Made by a program: the position numbers and the translations under genes. A stretch of 41,989 nt of DNA, from the NCBI GenBank assembly GCA_004282875.1, contig SHLT01000009.1, positions 1 to 41,989 on the forward strand. The letters run 5' to 3'. Under the pieces are notes generated by a model. The model saw only the letters and a program-made list of their open reading frames with translations, made no database searches and was not told the DNA's origin. The DNA comes from Chromatiales bacterium. Lineage in GTDB: Bacteria; Pseudomonadota; Gammaproteobacteria; Steroidobacterales; Woeseiaceae. Positions within the stretch are counted from its first letter, which is position 1. The number at the start of each line of letters is the position of its first letter. Shown here in pieces: positions 41,005 through 41,989 of the stretch.

Positions 41005-41989
41005 CTACGGCCAGTCCCGGCTGACGGTCAGGAAGGAACCCCTCGTCGACAGCGCCAGTGACCAGAATGAGATCGGTGCGCTGAAGTCCCCGTTCATGGG
41101 AAACAGCATGATATTGACGGGTACGCCCGGCGGTAGCTCGCGAACCGCGCGCGCAAACAGGTTTAGCCGTTCGCTCGCACCGATGCGCGTCTTGTCCGTG
41201 GTTGCTGCCTCCATGGTCGGCATGCCGTCAACCAGCAGGATGATATTGTCCGGTCGCGGCGACAGCGACTTGGCAACTGCGAATGCCGCGTGCATATTGG
41301 TGCCGTTCTTGGGTACCGTGCGCCGCAATACGCGCGTCGCCTCGACCAGCTGCTGACCATCGCCCGCCGTCAGCCATACGCCTTCGGTGCCCCGTATCAC
41401 GGGTTCTGCAACGTTGTTGAACATGTAGATCTGGTACTGGTCTTCGGGCGAAAACTGCGAGGTCAGCCAGTTGACCGAGGCAATGACCTGGCGCCATTTC
41501 CGCGACCGCAGCTGCTCCTCTTCGGGGCGATTGCGCCGCAGTATGACCTTGTAGACCTCGTCACTCAGCATACTTGTGGAGCGGTCAACAAGAATGAGCG
41601 TACGTTCCCCGCCAAGGCGCAGCCCGGTCAGGTACTGACGATCACCGTCGCCTTTGAATTCAACCACCTGCTCGCCCGCCTGGTCCTGCTCTTGCTTGAT
41701 GGCCAAAAGGCGCTTGACCTCTTCCTCGAGCGACTTGATGTCGGACTGCAGTTTTTCGACCCGCTCGATTTTCGCGAGCGTGTCATTGTCATACTTGTCC
41801 AGCTCTGCCTGCAGTTCCTGGATCAGCGCAATGATCTGCGCGATCTTGCTTTCAGCATCTTCTTTCTCGACCTCAAGCTTCTGCTTCGTATTGCGTGCCA
41901 GCGCCAGATTCTTCCGACCTTCGAGCACTTCAATCTCGAGGCGATTGGTTTCAGCCATCAGCTCGCTGGTGTCGTTCTCGGTGGTCGCA
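41005..41989 (-). CDS. Coiled-coil/vWA protein, first of a tandem pair, cut by the window edge
   Basis: The reading frame stays open to the right edge of the window; the residues before the first ATG (41958) read ATTENDTSEL with no stop, so the true start probably lies outside and the N-terminal anchor is missing. The visible 317 residues after that ATG start with a long coiled coil (about 1-95, with LEIEVLEGRKNLALARNTKQKLEVEKEDAESKIAQIIALIQELQAELDKYDND) and continue into a vWA domain with MIDAS DRSTS (Asp125, Ser127, Ser129), then GTNMHAAFA and ILLVDGMPTM. It is 9 bases upstream of the second vWA gene, so a hetero-oligomer is plausible. Confidence 0.85.
   Translation of the reverse strand, partial: ATTENDTSELMAETNRLEIEVLEGRKNLALARNTKQKLEVEKEDAESKIAQIIALIQELQAELDKYDNDTLAKIERVEKLQSDIKSLEEEVKRLLAIKQEQDQAGEQVVEFKGDGDRQYLTGLRLGGERTLILVDRSTSMLSDEVYKVILRRNRPEEEQLRSRKWRQVIASVNWLTSQFSPEDQYQIYMFNNVAEPVIRGTEGVWLTAGDGQQLVEATRVLRRTVPKNGTNMHAAFAVAKSLSPRPDNIILLVDGMPTMEAATTDKTRIGASERLNLFARAVRELPPGVPVNIMLFPMNGDFSAPISFWSLALSTRGSFLTVSRDWP

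Overview
The window looks like one contiguous piece of chromosome from a GC-rich Gram-negative bacterium, most likely a free-living (probably marine or sediment) gammaproteobacterium. The grounds are an outer-membrane/TonB-type proteome (a large TonB-dependent receptor next to a secreted S9 peptidase, a PlpD-like patatin/barrel protein, an OmpA-domain protein, an EexN-like lipoprotein), proBA and an ilvN-type small subunit of gammaproteobacterial style, and tight operons with GTGA/ATGA stop-start overlaps. A Woeseiaceae/Steroidobacterales-like source is my guess and cannot be proved from this sequence. I see no insertion sequence, prophage, CRISPR array, rRNA or tRNA. Genes cover nearly everything; no gene-free stretch exceeds 300 bases.

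Layout. 1-7152 (minus strand): an envelope operon that ends at a clear terminator (20-49). In order of transcription it encodes a TlpA-like thioredoxin, a small coiled-coil exported protein, two very large TPR proteins, a TPR lipoprotein and a small exported protein; an ApbE flavin transferase lies just upstream. 8187-12725 (plus): LemA, a long M48 membrane protease, a SYLF-domain protein and an MscS channel. 12734-13303 (minus): an EexN-like lipoprotein. 13478-15379 (plus): a lysophospholipid transporter/acyltransferase fusion. 15403-19425 (minus): a 1340-residue protein with an AAA-like ATPase, one membrane segment, a proprotein-convertase P domain and WD40 propellers. It is divergent from a RIO/InaA-like kinase (19479-20132), which is followed by a small conserved-looking protein. 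20445-27176 (minus): a compact five-gene operon ilvN-proB-proA-glpD-plpD-like. 27310-29160 (plus): ilvB, divergent from its own small subunit. 29242-34655 (minus): S9 peptidase and TonB-dependent receptor. 34940-37732 (plus): a Cys-rich protein, a lipoprotein, a GFA-type zinc protein and an orphan ParA. 37724-39048 (minus): a threonine/serine dehydratase and PhhB. 39149-41989 (minus): an OmpA-domain protein and two consecutive coiled-coil/von Willebrand A proteins, the second cut by the window edge.

How it works together. Amino-acid synthesis (acetolactate synthase, glutamate to proline) is coupled by operon structure to glycerol-3-phosphate oxidation and an outer-membrane phospholipase-like protein. 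The MFS-PlsC fusion also belongs to phospholipid turnover. Several loci are envelope machines without assigned function. The most interesting are the AAA-TM-P-WD40 protein, the TPR/TlpA operon and the tandem vWA proteins with an ExbD-like membrane helix. Three of the five convergent gene junctions place the stop codons of both genes inside a perfect inverted repeat.
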